DNA of 64,000 nucleotides from Aeromicrobium fastidiosum (lineage in GTDB: Bacteria > Actinomycetota > Actinomycetes > Propionibacteriales > Nocardioidaceae). Under the pieces are notes generated by a model. It worked only from the letters and a program-made list of their open reading frames with translations. It had not been told where the DNA came from and made no database searches. Location: assembly GCF_017876595.1 (NCBI RefSeq), contig NZ_JAGIOG010000001.1:3782001-3846000 (forward strand), in the 5' to 3' direction. Below, piece by piece: positions 8,375 through 17,051 of the stretch; the first letter of the stretch is position 1, and each line of letters begins with the position of its first letter. The translations under genes and the position numbers were made by a program.

Positions 8375-8443
8375 CTGGGTGCGCCCCGTCGTGACCATGG
8401 GCCGAGCGCAGCGAGGCAGGCGCCCGGGCGGAGCCCGGCAGCG

Positions 8444-9697
8444 GTGAGGGACGAACCGCTGGAACGGCGAGGAACGAGCCGTGCGCCCCAGAGGCGGATC
8501 GTTTCTGTTCTGGTCGTCGTGCAAGTGGTCGGCGGGATCGGCAACGGGGCAGGGCTCGCCGTCGGGGCGCTGCTGCTCAAGGACATCACGGGCTCGTCCG
8601 GGTGGGCGGGCATGGCCGTCGTGATGATGACGCTCGGGGCCGCGGCCTTCACGATCCCGCTCTCGTCCCTCGCCGCCCGGCACGGGCGGCGTCCGGCGCT
8701 GACGGCGGGTTGGCTCTTCGGGTCACTGGGTGCCGTCGTCACCGTCGTCGGGGCACAGACCCGCCTGCTGCCCGTCGCCCTGCTGGGGCTCCTGCTGTTC
8801 GGCGGCAGCACGGCCGCCAACCTCCAGTCTCGGTTCGCCGCGGTCGACCGGGCCGCCCTCTCGCAGGTCGGTCGGTCATTGTCGATCGTCGTGTGGTCGA
8901 CCACCGTCGGCGCGGTCATCGGGCCCAACCTCACCGGCCCCGGCGCGTCGGTCGCCGCAGCACTGGGCCTGCCAGACCTCGCCGGACCCGTACTGTTCTC
9001 GGCCGCGGGATTCGCCGTCGCGGGACTGCTGACCGTCGCCCTGCTGAGACCCGATCCGCTGGTCCACCGCCCCGGCGCTGCCCCCGCACCGCGCGGGGTG
9101 CGCGCCGCGCTCCCCCACGTCCGCGGACGCACGTTCACAGCGATGTGGTCGATTGCCTCGTCGCACGCCGTCATGGTGTCGGTCATGGCGCTGACACCCG
9201 TGCACATGGAGGACCACGGTGCCTCGCTGGAGATCATCGGACTGACGATCAGCCTGCACATCGCCGGCATGTACGCCCTGTCGCCCGTCATGGGCTGGCT
9301 CGCGGACGGGTGGGGCCACGACCGCACGATCCTGCTCGGGCAGTCGATCCTGCTGGTCGCGACGGCCGTCGCCGGCACGGCGGGCAGCTCGCAGGTGCAG
9401 ATCACCGTAGGGCTCTTCCTGCTGGGCCTCGGCTGGTCGGCGTCCGTCATCGCCGGCGCTGCAGCCCTCACGACCTCGATCGCGCCCGAGAACCGTCCCG
9501 TCGTGCAAGGACTTTCCGACCTCGTGATGAACCTGGCAGGAGCGCTCGGCGGGCTGCTCGCCGGTCTCGTCGTCGCGCTCAGCGGCTTCGGGACGCTCAA
9601 CGCCGCCGCGGCGGTGCTGACGGTGCCGGTCGCGTTCCTCGTGCTGTCGGGTCGACGCGTCGCCGCCGAGGCCGCCACCACGTCCACACCGGTCTAG
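8444..9697 (+). CDS. MFS transporter
   Basis: The protein of about 417 residues has twelve predicted membrane helices and the intracellular loop SSLAARHGRRPA between helices 2 and 3, a form of the MFS signature. A corresponding loop (GWLADGWGHDRT) sits in the second half. The substrate is unknown; drug or metabolite export is plausible. The start is uncertain: the sequence before GTG 8444 is a low-complexity GAGG/ACGA stretch with no clear ribosome site, and no other start lies before the first helix. Its stop overlaps by three bases the end of the convergent HTTM gene. Confidence 0.85.
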   Translation: MRDEPLERRGTSRAPQRRIVSVLVVVQVVGGIGNGAGLAVGALLLKDITGSSGWAGMAVVMMTLGAAAFTIPLSSLAARHGRRPALTAGWLFGSLGAVVTVVGAQTRLLPVALLGLLLFGGSTAANLQSRFAAVDRAALSQVGRSLSIVVWSTTVGAVIGPNLTGPGASVAAALGLPDLAGPVLFSAAGFAVAGLLTVALLRPDPLVHRPGAAPAPRGVRAALPHVRGRTFTAMWSIASSHAVMVSVMALTPVHMEDHGASLEIIGLTISLHIAGMYALSPVMGWLADGWGHDRTILLGQSILLVATAVAGTAGSSQVQITVGLFLLGLGWSASVIAGAAALTTSIAPENRPVVQGLSDLVMNLAGALGGLLAGLVVALSGFGTLNAAAAVLTVPVAFLVLSGRRVAAEAATTSTPV

Positions 9698-10785
9698 CGG
9701 CGCAGGATCGTGAACCTGACCCAGTCGACGACCGGGAACACCAAGCGGTAGCGCGCGGCGTCGAGCAGGTCCAGCACGTCGTAGCCGCGTTCGAACATCC
9801 AGTCGGTGACCGGCTGGACGCGGATCAGGACGACGTCCTCGACGAGCTCCCAGGTGTCGTCGGAGACGAACAGCGCCGTCGCCGCGATCGTGGCGAGCGC
9901 GCTCCACGGCTGGGCGAAGACAACGGCCACCACGAGGTTGACCACGACGGCCAGCACGATGACGAAACGGCGGGTGGCCGTGTTGAGCAGCAACGGCCCG
10001 AAGAACAGCTGCGACAGCAGCACGCCGTACGTCACGAGCGCCAGCAGCACGGTGCTCTGGCTCAGCAGGTCGGACAGCGCCGGGAACGGACGCGACTCCG
10101 GCAGCTGCATCGTGGAGTAGAGCGCCGTGCCGTGCTGCCACGACCGCTCTGCGACCTTGTCGAGGCCACCGGCCATCGCGGTCAGCACGGTCTGCGCGCA
10201 CAGGGCCACCAGCCCGACGTTGTGCAGGCCCGTCGACAGCCAGGCGGGAAGGGCGTCCTCTTCGCGCGAGGCCTGCTTGCCCGCGGCCTGACGCCGTTCG
10301 CGGCGGGCCGCGTCGAGCGACCAGTGCTCCGACGAGCGCATCAGCAGCAGCCACAGCAGCGTCAACCGGATGAAGTTGTCGCCCGGCGACCCGACCACGG
10401 GGTTCTGACCCACGATCGCGATGAAGCCGATGAAGGTCACGACGTTGGCACCCTTGGCGTGCCAGCCCAGCGTGAACGCCAGCGCCGCGAGCATCGTGAC
10501 GGCGTAGATCACGAAGAGGATGTCGGAGCTGACCCCGTCGAGCAGCGTCAGCTCGGGGAACTGGCTGATGGCGCGCGCAGGCTCTGCCCACACCGATGCC
10601 TGACCGACCCACATGTCGCGGGTCGAGAAGTTCGAGAGCAGCAGCCCGAGCACGGCCAGCCCGGTGCCGATGCGGCACACCGCGGCCGCGCGCACGGCGT
10701 GCTTGTCGAGCACCAGCCAGTCGTCGACCCGTCCGCGCAGGTCGCCCACGGGCCCAGCGATGCTCCGCCACAAGGTCTTCATCAT
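9694..10785 (-). CDS. HTTM-domain multi-pass membrane protein (first pair)
   Basis: The protein of about 363 residues has several membrane helices and belongs to the HTTM family, distantly related to vitamin K-dependent gamma-carboxylases. Landmarks are the N-terminal DKHAVRAAAVCRIGTGLAVL, a GDNFIRLTLLWLLLM helix, the motif EHWSLDAARR, and PAWLSTGLHNVGLVALC. The reaction, if any, of bacterial HTTM proteins is not known. The start codon overlaps the stop of the DUF5819-like gene upstream (TGATG), so the two are translationally coupled. A second, similar pair lies at 13575-15352. Confidence 0.8.
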   Translation of the reverse strand: MMKTLWRSIAGPVGDLRGRVDDWLVLDKHAVRAAAVCRIGTGLAVLGLLLSNFSTRDMWVGQASVWAEPARAISQFPELTLLDGVSSDILFVIYAVTMLAALAFTLGWHAKGANVVTFIGFIAIVGQNPVVGSPGDNFIRLTLLWLLLMRSSEHWSLDAARRERRQAAGKQASREEDALPAWLSTGLHNVGLVALCAQTVLTAMAGGLDKVAERSWQHGTALYSTMQLPESRPFPALSDLLSQSTVLLALVTYGVLLSQLFFGPLLLNTATRRFVIVLAVVVNLVVAVVFAQPWSALATIAATALFVSDDTWELVEDVVLIRVQPVTDWMFERGYDVLDLLDAARYRLVFPVVDWVRFTILRR

Positions 10786-11540
10786 CACTTCTTCACGTAG
10801 GAGTCGAAGGTCTCGCGGGCGTCGAGCGAGCCGCGATAGGTCGCGCGCCAACCGAAGGAGAACTCGAGGAACGGGACGTCGCCGAGCGTCGTCGTGGCAC
10901 GGCCGGCGTAGGGCGGAACCGTGCGACGACCGACCTTGAACTGCACCTGCACCACTTGGCCCTCGCTCCAGCGCGACTGTGCGTACAGCGAGGCGAACTG
11001 CGTGGCCATCTGGTCGTACGCCTGGAAGAACCGCACGGCTTCACTGTCAGGACCGGCCGCCTCCAGCCGGGCCTTGACGACACTCGGCAGGTCCTCGGCC
11101 GCGAGGTCTCGGACGATCTTGCGCTGCGGCTCGTTGAGGCTGAACATCGCGAGGTTGAGGTTGGTCGCCAGGCGCCGCGCGATGAGGTGCACCCGTTCGG
11201 GAGCGATGTCGCGGCGGTCGGCGCGCACGTCGCCGCGGGTCAGGTCGACCCACGGCGTGGCTGCACCCTTGCCGCCGCTCTCGGGCAGCACGAACGCCCG
11301 GACGCTGAACGACTCGTCGACCCGCTGGGTACCGATGCCGGCGGTGTCGCGCCCCTGCTGGAAGTACGGATCGACATAGCTCGCGAGTCGCTGGTCACCA
11401 ACGGCCTCTCGCAGGGGGCTGGACGGTGCCAGCCACAACGTGAGGGCGACCGAGTGGGCCAGGACGACCGCCAGCAGCACCTCGACGACCCACCGGTGCC
11501 GGGGGCGCGCGGCGGCGTCGTCCCCTGGCGTTGGCGGCAT
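10785..11540 (-). CDS. DUF5819-like membrane-anchored protein (first pair)
   Basis: The protein of 251 residues has one N-terminal membrane helix (HRWVVEVLLAVVLAHSVALTLWLA) and an external domain. The domain begins with YVDPYFQQGRD and continues with a helical ALNEPQRKIVRDLA-like region. A beta-rich end reads VQVQFKVGRRTVPPYAG. It resembles the DUF5819 family, which in actinomycetes is found next to HTTM proteins. It is coupled to the HTTM gene and is a diverged copy of the gene at 14606, with the same helix, YxxPYFxQ motif and EAQREIV/EPQRKIV helix. The ATG at 11540 is chosen because TAGGAT lies seven bases upstream. Confidence 0.75.
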   Translation of the reverse strand: MPPTPGDDAAARPRHRWVVEVLLAVVLAHSVALTLWLAPSSPLREAVGDQRLASYVDPYFQQGRDTAGIGTQRVDESFSVRAFVLPESGGKGAATPWVDLTRGDVRADRRDIAPERVHLIARRLATNLNLAMFSLNEPQRKIVRDLAAEDLPSVVKARLEAAGPDSEAVRFFQAYDQMATQFASLYAQSRWSEGQVVQVQFKVGRRTVPPYAGRATTTLGDVPFLEFSFGWRATYRGSLDARETFDSYVKK

Positions 11541-11547
11541 GGTGATC

Positions 11548-11553
11548 ATCCTA
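11548..11553 (-). promoter_or_regulatory. -10 hexamer TAGGAT, leaderless start
   Basis: TAGGAT ends seven bases before the ATG at 11540 and overlaps an earlier in-frame ATG at 11549, which argues against that earlier start. Confidence 0.4.
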
Positions 11554-11582
11554 GGTGGTGGGAAGGGCAGTGCCCGGACGCA

Positions 11583-11617
11583 CGACTGCCGGTGACCCGT
11601 CGGGTCACCGGCAGTCG
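11583..11617 (-). terminator. Strong hairpin after the LPXTG gene
   Basis: Perfect 16-base arms (11583-11598 and 11602-11617) enclose a three-base loop. The hairpin begins 12 bases past the stop of the surface-protein gene. It lacks a U-tract, as is usual in high-GC actinomycetes. Confidence 0.8.
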
Positions 11618-11628
11618 CGTGGTCGTGA

Positions 11629-13428
11629 CTAGACCTGGTTCAGGCGACGCTTCTCGTTGAGGAGCACCGCGCCACCGAACAGCAGCAGGGCGATGCCCAG
11701 CAGCCAGAACGGGAGCAGGTTCGGCGCACCCGTGGAGGGCAGCGTCGTCGTCACGTCGGCGTCGGCCTGCGCGTCGGCGTCGGCCACGGCGTCGGAGTCG
11801 CCATTGTCGGCGTCGGCGTTCGCGTCGGAGTCACCCGCGTTGGCGTTGTCGGACGGAGCGTCGTCGTTGGCGACAGCGGCGGCCTGACCCGGTCCGGCGT
11901 CGTCCGGCGTGTTGGGGCCGGCCAGCGTCGCAGCCTCGGAGGCAGCGATGTCGAGGTTGAGGACGTTGGTGAGGACGTCGATCTTCAGGGCCGAGGTGCG
12001 GTAGTAGTCGCCCACGGCGGCCGCGCCGAAGCTGCCGGCCTTGACCGTTCCGGTTCCCAGCGTCGGCGTCTTCGACGTCGACTGGTTGTTGCCGGTCAGC
12101 GACACGATCTGCTTGAGGCTCGGCGCGAGCTGTCCCAGCAGGTCGTCGATCGGCTTGCCGATGGCAGCGATGGCGGCGGTGACCTGCGTGAGCAGCGTGT
12201 TGAGCGGCGTGGTGACCTCGGTCAGGCTGAGCGTCGGGATGGCCGTGCCGGCCAGCGTGACGTCGACCTTGACCTTGCCGATATTGGTCGTGATGTTGGC
12301 GATCGCCGAGTTCAGGACCGACGTGATCTTGCCGGAGATGAGATCGGAGGTCAGGTACTTCACGATGTCGGTGTTCGGCGGCAGGTTGTTGAGGTCGGCG
12401 CCAGCAGCCTTGAGGATCTTGGCCAGGTCGAGCGTGATCGTTCCCGTGTTGAGGTCGACATCGACCCCGCCGTCGGAGAAGTTCGAGATGCCCGTGAACA
12501 AGTCGCCCAGACCCGTGACCTGGATCTTGATCAGGTCGTCGAGTGCAGCCGTCAGACCGGTCAGCTGACCGAGCAGGCCGGTGTCACACAGGTTGACCAG
12601 GTCGGTCGGGCCGAGCTGCAGCGTGGTGAGGATGGGCTCGAGGGCAGTGACCAGACCACCCAGGCCGAGCGTGGTCAGCTGCGCGTTGAGCGTGTTGACC
12701 GTGACGTTGAGCGTGTCGCTGACCAGGGGGCAGATGCGCGAGGCCGACAGCTGGATGTTGTTGATGTCGGCGATGTCGGACGATCCGGCGGCCAACGGCG
12801 ACAGCGCACCGTTGAGGTCGCTCACCAGGTCACCCAGCAGCGGGACACCGAGCTGCAGGTTGAGTCCGGCGATGTTGTAGCTGCGCGACGGCGTTCCGCC
12901 GTCGACCGTCGTGTTCGACGAGAGCGCACCCAGGCCGAGGTCGACGCTGGCCAGGTTGTCGCTGATGCCGGCCAGCGGGCCGCCCTTGAGCGAGATCTTG
13001 GCGTCGGTCGGGACGCCGCCGCTGGTCGTGAGCACAGCGCCGGAGTCGCTGATCGCACCCGAGGCACCGATGGCCTTCTTGGTCGACTCGGCCGAGGCGT
13101 ACTGGCTGACGAGGCCGGCTGCGCCACTGGGGCCCAGCAGCTTGGCGACGTCGAGGTTGATCCCGCCGGGGACGTTGATCGGGATAGCCGACAGCAGCGT
13201 CAGGTCGAGGTTGTTCTTGTTGGGGCCTGCGTTGCCCGGGTTGGTGGCCGTGACGCCGCGCGCCTGCGCGAGGGCGTCGAGGTTCGTGCCGCCGATGGAG
13301 CCGCTCAGGAAGCGTCCCGTCGAGTACGAGGTCGTCGTGGCGGCGCCGTTGGCGGAGAACGAGATGCCGGCGGTGACGATCATCGTCGCCGTTCCTAGAG
13401 CCAAGGTATTCCTGGCGAGCTTGTTCAT
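11629..13428 (-). CDS. Choice-of-anchor G surface protein with LPXTG sorting signal
   Basis: The protein of 599 residues begins with a signal peptide (KLARNTLALGTATMIVTAG, cleavage after about residue 30). A long repetitive beta-rich region rich in Leu/Asn/Gly/Thr follows and resembles the choice-of-anchor G family. Next comes an Asp/Ala/Asn-rich linker (DANADADNGDSDAVADADA). The end has a classical sorting signal: LPSTG at 563-567, a hydrophobic helix and the basic tail NEKRRLNQV. A sortase should therefore attach it to the wall. No sortase gene is nearby. AAGGAG lies upstream of the start. It has its own strong terminator and is flanked on both sides by DUF5819/HTTM gene pairs on the same strand. 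Confidence 0.85.
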   Translation of the reverse strand: MNKLARNTLALGTATMIVTAGISFSANGAATTTSYSTGRFLSGSIGGTNLDALAQARGVTATNPGNAGPNKNNLDLTLLSAIPINVPGGINLDVAKLLGPSGAAGLVSQYASAESTKKAIGASGAISDSGAVLTTSGGVPTDAKISLKGGPLAGISDNLASVDLGLGALSSNTTVDGGTPSRSYNIAGLNLQLGVPLLGDLVSDLNGALSPLAAGSSDIADINNIQLSASRICPLVSDTLNVTVNTLNAQLTTLGLGGLVTALEPILTTLQLGPTDLVNLCDTGLLGQLTGLTAALDDLIKIQVTGLGDLFTGISNFSDGGVDVDLNTGTITLDLAKILKAAGADLNNLPPNTDIVKYLTSDLISGKITSVLNSAIANITTNIGKVKVDVTLAGTAIPTLSLTEVTTPLNTLLTQVTAAIAAIGKPIDDLLGQLAPSLKQIVSLTGNNQSTSKTPTLGTGTVKAGSFGAAAVGDYYRTSALKIDVLTNVLNLDIAASEAATLAGPNTPDDAGPGQAAAVANDDAPSDNANAGDSDANADADNGDSDAVADADAQADADVTTTLPSTGAPNLLPFWLLGIALLLFGGAVLLNEKRRLNQV

Positions 13429-13574
13429 CTGGCGGGTGCTCCTTGATCAGCGGTTATCCGGTGTCATGCATGGGAGTCCGGGCCGCGCGGGATCACGCCG
13501 AGCCTCGGGACTTTCAGCGCAGTCTATCCACATTCATAGGGACCTTTTACCCTCTCCCAGAGTTCTGAGGAGAT

Positions 13575-14609
13575 TCATGTCACAGGATTGACGTCCTGAG
13601 CCCCCTGCTTTTCGTCCCGGACGACCACATGTTCTCCATCCCGCGTGGAAACATGCTCTTCGTCCTGCAAATGCTCGGGCTCTAGGTCCCTGGGCCGAGC
13701 GCCCCGTCTGGCGCGCACCCAGGCGAGCGCCCGGACCCACGACGTGTCGCTCACGAGGATCATGTCGACAGCGATCATGACCAGCGAGAAGTACATGATT
13801 CCCATCAGCAGACCGATGCCCAGGTGCATCCCCGTGACGGCGATGAGGGCCAGGAACCGCGTCGGTCGGTAGAGCAGGAACACCGGGAAGAACATCTGCA
13901 CCACGATCGCGGTGTACGTGGCTCCGGCGACGAAGGCCGAATTGGCATACAGCGGATGCAGCAGGTCGTTCCACGGCGAGTACGCGTCGGTCTGCAGCGG
14001 GTAGTAGACGGCCGTGCCGTCCTTCCACACCGTGCTCTGCACCTTGAAGAACGACGACGCGAGATAGACCATGACGACCTGGTGGACGATCAGGATGATC
14101 GCGAGGTTGTGCAGGATGTTGCTCATCCAAGCCGGCACGATGCTGCGCACCTCGCCGCGTCGACTGGCACGGCGCGCGTCGACGGACCAGTGCCGCCCCG
14201 CGTCGGTGAAGCACATGTAGAGCAGCACCACGCGCAGGATCGCGTCGCCGCCAGAGCCCACGAACGGATTGCTGACGTACAGCGACACCCACAGGAGCAA
14301 CACCATGAACGACGACGCCCGTGTGTAGACGCCCAGCATCATCAGCACGCCGAAGGCGATCGTCGCGAGATAGGCCACGTCGAACCAGTGGCCCCCCACC
14401 TGGGAGAACAGACCGAGGAACGACGGCCAGCCGCGTCCGGCCAGCACCTGCTCGGTCCAGCGGGAGCCGTCGCCCCACGTGTAGTGCCGATCGGGCCAGT
14501 TGACGATCAGCTGGCTGGCGACGATGAAGCCCAGGATCATGCGGGTGACCGACAGGCCGTACGTGGAGTGCTTGTCGGCCGCGAGCCAGGCCGTGGCGCG
14601 GGCGATCAT
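13575..14609 (-). CDS. HTTM-domain multi-pass membrane protein (second pair)
   Basis: The 344-residue protein has many membrane helices and the same landmarks as the HTTM protein at 9694: DKHSTYGLSVTRMILG at the start, GSGGDAILRVVLLYMCF, the RHWSVDARRASRR motif, and PAWMSNILHNLAIILIV. About 60 hydrophilic, charged residues follow the last helix (RPRDLEPEHLQDEEHVSTRDGEH), which the first copy lacks. It overlaps the upstream DUF5819-like gene by four bases (ATGA). Bacterial HTTM function is not established. The gene ends about 146 bases upstream of the LPXTG gene, so it may or may not be co-transcribed with it. Confidence 0.8.
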   Translation of the reverse strand: MIARATAWLAADKHSTYGLSVTRMILGFIVASQLIVNWPDRHYTWGDGSRWTEQVLAGRGWPSFLGLFSQVGGHWFDVAYLATIAFGVLMMLGVYTRASSFMVLLLWVSLYVSNPFVGSGGDAILRVVLLYMCFTDAGRHWSVDARRASRRGEVRSIVPAWMSNILHNLAIILIVHQVVMVYLASSFFKVQSTVWKDGTAVYYPLQTDAYSPWNDLLHPLYANSAFVAGATYTAIVVQMFFPVFLLYRPTRFLALIAVTGMHLGIGLLMGIMYFSLVMIAVDMILVSDTSWVRALAWVRARRGARPRDLEPEHLQDEEHVSTRDGEHVVVRDEKQGAQDVNPVT

Positions 14610-15352
14610 CGGTGTGCCCGATCGAAGTCACGGACGGAGGCTTGCTCGGCAGGTGATCCGGGAGTCGGCCGCCGCCATCCACCGACGTCGCGCACGGGTG
14701 CCGGACGGTTGGCGGCTCGCTCGGAGGCCGTGCCGCCGCGGGCCGCGTAGGGGACGACCGCGTGCTGGCGGATCGCATAGCGCACGGCGGTCAGCTCGAG
14801 ACCCGGGTGGCGGGACTCGAGCACGTCGGTCGCGAGCTGGGTGGCTGCACGCTCGTAGCGCAGGAACCCGAGCCTCGCGCCGAGGGAGACGTCCGCTGCC
14901 TCGAGGTCGTCCGACAGGGCTGCCCACGTCGGCGGATCGGCCTGGCTGGTGCCGGTCACGATCTCGCGTTGGGCCTCGTCCAGCCCTGAGATACGGCTCT
15001 TCAGCGGCGTCACGAGCTTGTTGGTCACGTAGCCGGCGCGCCCTCCGACGAGCCTGTGACGGACGAGGTCGAGCTCGACGGCCGTCCAGTCGATCCAGGC
15101 CGTCACCGCCGGCTTGCCGTCGTCGTCGACGTAGGCGCCCTGGAACAGCAGGTTGCGGTCCTCGGCGATCGGATTGGGAGCGAACAGCCGCCAGTTCTGC
15201 GCGAAGTACGGCTCGAGATAGCTGGTCTGCGACTGTGCGGCGTCCGAGTAACGGTTGGGCGGCAGCGCCGCGAGGGTCACGGCCACGAGGTGGAGCCCCA
15301 CGATCGTCACGACGACAGCGATGAAGCTGGATCGCAGGGACGGTCGGGGCAC
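14606..15352 (-). CDS. DUF5819-like membrane-anchored protein (second pair)
   Basis: The protein of 248 residues has an N-terminal helix (FIAVVVTIVGLHLVAVTLAAL), then YLEPYFAQNWRLFAPNP. The last motif, a start typical of DUF5819, is followed by AWIDWTAVELDLVRHR and the helix GLDEAQREIVTG. The C-terminal tail is Arg/Pro-rich. It is a homologue of the gene at 10785. I place the start at GTG 15352 because TAGCGT lies six bases upstream; a GTG two codons earlier would directly abut that hexamer. Its stop overlaps the start of the HTTM gene. Confidence 0.75.
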   Translation of the reverse strand: MPRPSLRSSFIAVVVTIVGLHLVAVTLAALPPNRYSDAAQSQTSYLEPYFAQNWRLFAPNPIAEDRNLLFQGAYVDDDGKPAVTAWIDWTAVELDLVRHRLVGGRAGYVTNKLVTPLKSRISGLDEAQREIVTGTSQADPPTWAALSDDLEAADVSLGARLGFLRYERAATQLATDVLESRHPGLELTAVRYAIRQHAVVPYAARGGTASERAANRPAPVRDVGGWRRPTPGSPAEQASVRDFDRAHR

Positions 15353-15358
15353 GGGCAC

Positions 15359-15364
15359 ACGCTA
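15359..15364 (-). promoter_or_regulatory. -10 hexamer TAGCGT, leaderless start
   Basis: TAGCGT ends six bases before the GTG at 15352 of the second DUF5819/HTTM pair. Confidence 0.4.
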
Positions 15365-15474
15365 CCAACGAGCGGGCCGGTCGACCGCGGCTCGACGTGA
15401 CGCACGTCGCAGTAGAGTGCAGGACGACCGGCCGGCACTCGTCTCGGCATGTCGTCGTCTCAGGGGGTACGTCC

Positions 15475-16842
15475 GTGGAAGTCCTGCACACCGTGATCGC
15501 GATCGGCATCGCCGTCGGGCTCATCATCGCCGTCAAGGTCGATCCGGTGATCTCGTTGATCGTCGCCTCGCTCTACCTCGGCCTGGCGGCCGGCGTGGGC
15601 TTCGAGGACACCATCACCGCGATCACCACGGGCTTCGGATCGATCATGGCCGAGGTCGGGCTGCTGATCGGCTTCGGCGTGCTGATCGGGGCGCTGCTGC
15701 ACTCGATGGGCACCTTCACCAGGCTGGTGCACGCGCTGCTGCGACTGGTCGGACCAGGACGTCTGCCGTACGCACTGGCCGGTGCCCTCTCCACGATCTT
15801 CCCGTCTATCTATGTCGACGTGCAGGTCGTGCTCGCCGCCCCGCTGGCCCGCTCGTCCGCGCCGCACATCGGCCGGCGAGGCCTGCCCCTGCTCGCCGGC
15901 GCCATCGGGACCGGCATCTTCGCGGGTTACGTCTTCGTCATCCCCGGGCTCGCGGCCGTGTCGATCGCCGGCCTGCTCAAGATCCCGCTGGGCACCTGGC
16001 TCGTCTACGGCATCGTGCTCGGCCCGCTGACAGCACTGGTCACGACGTTCCTGTTCTCGCTGCTGCTGCGTACCCGCTACTGGAAGCCCGAGCAGGATGA
16101 AGAGGACGGTGCCGCGGCCGAGCGCGAGACCGCATCTTCCGAGGCCGCCGACGAGCGCTCGCGCGCCTCGGCATCCGACGAGCGGGGCCTGCCCCTGGTC
16201 GTGCTGCTGCTGCCGATCCTCGTGCCGCTGGTGCTGATCGCGTTCGGGGCCTTCGCCGACCTGCTCGACTTCTCGACCCCGGCGATCGCGTTCATGGGCG
16301 ACGCCAACATCGCGCTGTTCGTCGGCCTCGTCGGGGCCTACCTGCTGTCGCGCTGGACGGCGGGCCGCGAGTCGACCGACGGCGCACTTTCGTCCGGCTT
16401 CAGCACGACCGGTGAGATCCTGCTCATCACCGGCATCGGCGGCTCGCTGGGCGAGGTCATCACCTCGACCGGGCTCGACAAGACGCTGGCCGACCTGTTC
16501 TCGGCCGATGCCGGCGCGCCCATCATCGTCAGCGTCCTGCTGGCCTGGTTCATCGCCGCGCTGCTCCACCTGGCCATCGGCTCGGTCTCGGTCGCCGCCA
16601 TCACCGCGGCAGGCATCATCGCGCCGGTCGTCGCCTCCACCGGCGTGGCACCCATCGCCATCGGCCTGGCGATTGCCTCGGGCTCGATGTTCGCGCTGCA
16701 GGTCAACAGCAACTTCTTCTGGATGTTCAAGTCGCTGCTCAACCTGACGACCCAGGGCGCGCTCAAGACCATGACGGTCGTGACCAGCATCGCGTCGATC
16801 GTGTCGCTGCCGATCGTGATCGCGATCGCCCTGGTGGTCTGA
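15475..16842 (+). CDS. GntP-family permease (gluconate/organic acid:H+ symporter)
   Basis: The protein of 455 residues matches GntP permeases in length and layout. About twelve helices are present, with the family motif GALSTIFPSIYVDVQVVLAAPLA in the first half and IGSVSVAAITAAGIIAP in the second. A long charged cytoplasmic loop (EQDEEDGAAAERETASSEAADERSRAS) sits in the middle. Known substrates of the family are gluconate and related sugar acids; none is indicated here because no kinase or dehydratase gene is adjacent. The GTG at 15475 is preferred over an upstream ATG because AGGGGG lies eight bases before it. A perfect terminator follows. Confidence 0.88.
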   Translation: MEVLHTVIAIGIAVGLIIAVKVDPVISLIVASLYLGLAAGVGFEDTITAITTGFGSIMAEVGLLIGFGVLIGALLHSMGTFTRLVHALLRLVGPGRLPYALAGALSTIFPSIYVDVQVVLAAPLARSSAPHIGRRGLPLLAGAIGTGIFAGYVFVIPGLAAVSIAGLLKIPLGTWLVYGIVLGPLTALVTTFLFSLLLRTRYWKPEQDEEDGAAAERETASSEAADERSRASASDERGLPLVVLLLPILVPLVLIAFGAFADLLDFSTPAIAFMGDANIALFVGLVGAYLLSRWTAGRESTDGALSSGFSTTGEILLITGIGGSLGEVITSTGLDKTLADLFSADAGAPIIVSVLLAWFIAALLHLAIGSVSVAAITAAGIIAPVVASTGVAPIAIGLAIASGSMFALQVNSNFFWMFKSLLNLTTQGALKTMTVVTSIASIVSLPIVIAIALVV

Positions 16843-16863
16843 GCGCCGCACCGCAGGGAGAAC

Positions 16864-16897
16864 GACGAAGGCCCCGCCGTGAGGCGGGGCCTTCGTC
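16864..16897. terminator. Bidirectional terminator
   Basis: Perfect 15-base arms (16864-16878 and 16883-16897) enclose the tetraloop GTGA. It lies between the plus-strand GntP gene and the minus-strand tRNA and could stop both. Confidence 0.9.
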
Positions 16898-16913
16898 ATC
16901 GTGGTGCTGAGAG

Positions 16914-16986
16914 TGGAGCATAGGAGATTCGAACTCCTGACCTCTTCCATGCCATGGAAGCGCGCTACCAACTGCGCCAATGCCCC
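16914..16986 (-). tRNA. tRNA-Ala (GGC)
   Basis: The 73-base gene folds into a full cloverleaf. The acceptor arms are GGGGCAT and ATGCTCC with discriminator A. The D-arm sequence is GCGCAGTTGGTAGCGC. The anticodon arm CTTCC-ATGGCAT-GGAAG gives anticodon GGC, which reads GCC and GCU alanine codons. The T-arm has GTTCGAATC. No CCA is encoded. Confidence 0.97.
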
Positions 16987-17051
16987 GCGGTGAGCCCCTC
17001 AGCAGGGCCTCGCCAATCTTAGCGTGCCGCTTCTGGCTTGCCCAAACCGGG

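Noticed and set aside
8380..8480. Low-complexity GAGG/ACGA stretch considered as a mobile-element remnant
   Set aside because: No terminal repeats or transposase pieces; it is ordinary GC-rich spacer sequence.
9694..10785. HTTM protein considered as a true vitamin K-dependent gamma-carboxylase
   Set aside because: The relationship is only at the level of the membrane domain. No carboxylase-specific lumenal domain or epoxide reductase gene was seen.
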